Below, one piece after another: positions 6,744 through 6,912 of a DNA stretch of 6,912 nt. Origin of the DNA: an uncultured Bacteroidota bacterium (GTDB lineage Bacteria; Bacteroidota; Bacteroidia; Flavobacteriales; Flavobacteriaceae); contig CACLQG010000046.1 of assembly GCA_902609035.1 (NCBI GenBank), forward strand, positions 1 through 6,912, read 5' to 3'. The notes under the pieces were generated by a model, which was not told where the DNA came from, searched no databases, and saw only the letters and a list, made by a program, of their open reading frames with translations. The position numbers and the translations under genes were made by a program. Position 1 is the stretch's first letter; each line of letters begins with the position of its first letter.

Positions 6744-6912
6744 ACCCAACCAAAAAGTAGCCATCTACATGGAGGGCTATTTACATAGTGATTATGGTAA
6801 AATGGGATTAGGGGTAATGCGTTATCACCAAAACCCAATAGTAGGGATCATTGACACCGTAAACGCGGGGAGTAATATCAACCAACAACATCCCATAGAT
6901 AGAGATATACCC
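6736..6912 (+). CDS. DUF1611 family protein, N-terminal part (3'-partial; DgcN-like)
   Basis: An ATG at 6736 opens a frame that stays open for 59 codons to the window end. It overlaps the last 8 bases of the epimerase gene, suggesting translational coupling. The visible sequence runs MLKPNQKVAIYMEG, YGKMGLGVMRY, NPIVGIIDTVNAGSNI, and ends in RDIP. This matches the N-terminal Rossmann-like domain of DUF1611 (COG3367) proteins as I remember it: a KMGxGxxRY phrase followed by a VxxIDSxxAG-type strand and turn. The nucleotide-binding C-terminal domain would lie beyond the window. Some DUF1611 members have been reported as D-glutamate N-acetyltransferases (DgcN) acting with a dipeptide-epimerase-family partner (DgcA). 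Neighbourhood with an epimerase supports the family call; the exact function is not certain from 59 residues. Confidence 0.8.
   Translation, partial: MLKPNQKVAIYMEGYLHSDYGKMGLGVMRYHQNPIVGIIDTVNAGSNINQQHPIDRDIP

Overview
The window looks like part of a Bacteroidota chromosome (Cytophagales or Flavobacteriia type). It is AT-rich, has no obvious Shine-Dalgarno sequences, and carries a very large surface protein ending in a type B type IX secretion (T9SS) sorting domain. All four genes lie on the + strand, packed with almost no intergenic DNA. No RNA gene, insertion sequence, CRISPR array or convincing terminator was seen.

Layout. Positions 2-5287 hold the 3' 1761 codons of a giant secreted protein whose start lies before the window. 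Its visible architecture is: an N-terminal segment, an Ig/PKD-like domain, thrombospondin type 3-like (TSP3-like) Ca-binding repeats interrupted by an unrecognised domain of about 181 residues, an Ig-like domain, seven Calx-beta-like repeats, a second TSP3-like block, a second Ig-like domain, and the T9SS C-terminal domain. After 20 bases comes a small VanZ-like membrane protein (5308-5691). Two bases later an enolase-superfamily dipeptide epimerase begins (5694-6743). Its last 8 bases overlap the start of a DUF1611-family protein (6736 onward), which runs off the end of the window.

How the genes may work together. The epimerase and DUF1611 genes overlap and are probably translated together. 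Such pairs fit either recycling of peptidoglycan-derived dipeptides or the reported DgcA/DgcN-type D-glutamate route, and the VanZ-like gene would sit naturally in a cell-envelope context. The giant protein is probably an exported, Ca-stabilised adhesin or cell-surface fibre; any functional link to the downstream genes is unproven.

The most interesting structure is inside the giant protein. The seven Calx-beta-like repeats follow a period of three (C-A-B-C-A-B-C) in both length and sequence. The array is bracketed by two copies of the same TSP3-plus-Ig module, and only the upstream copy carries the inserted domain. No wholly new system is evident.
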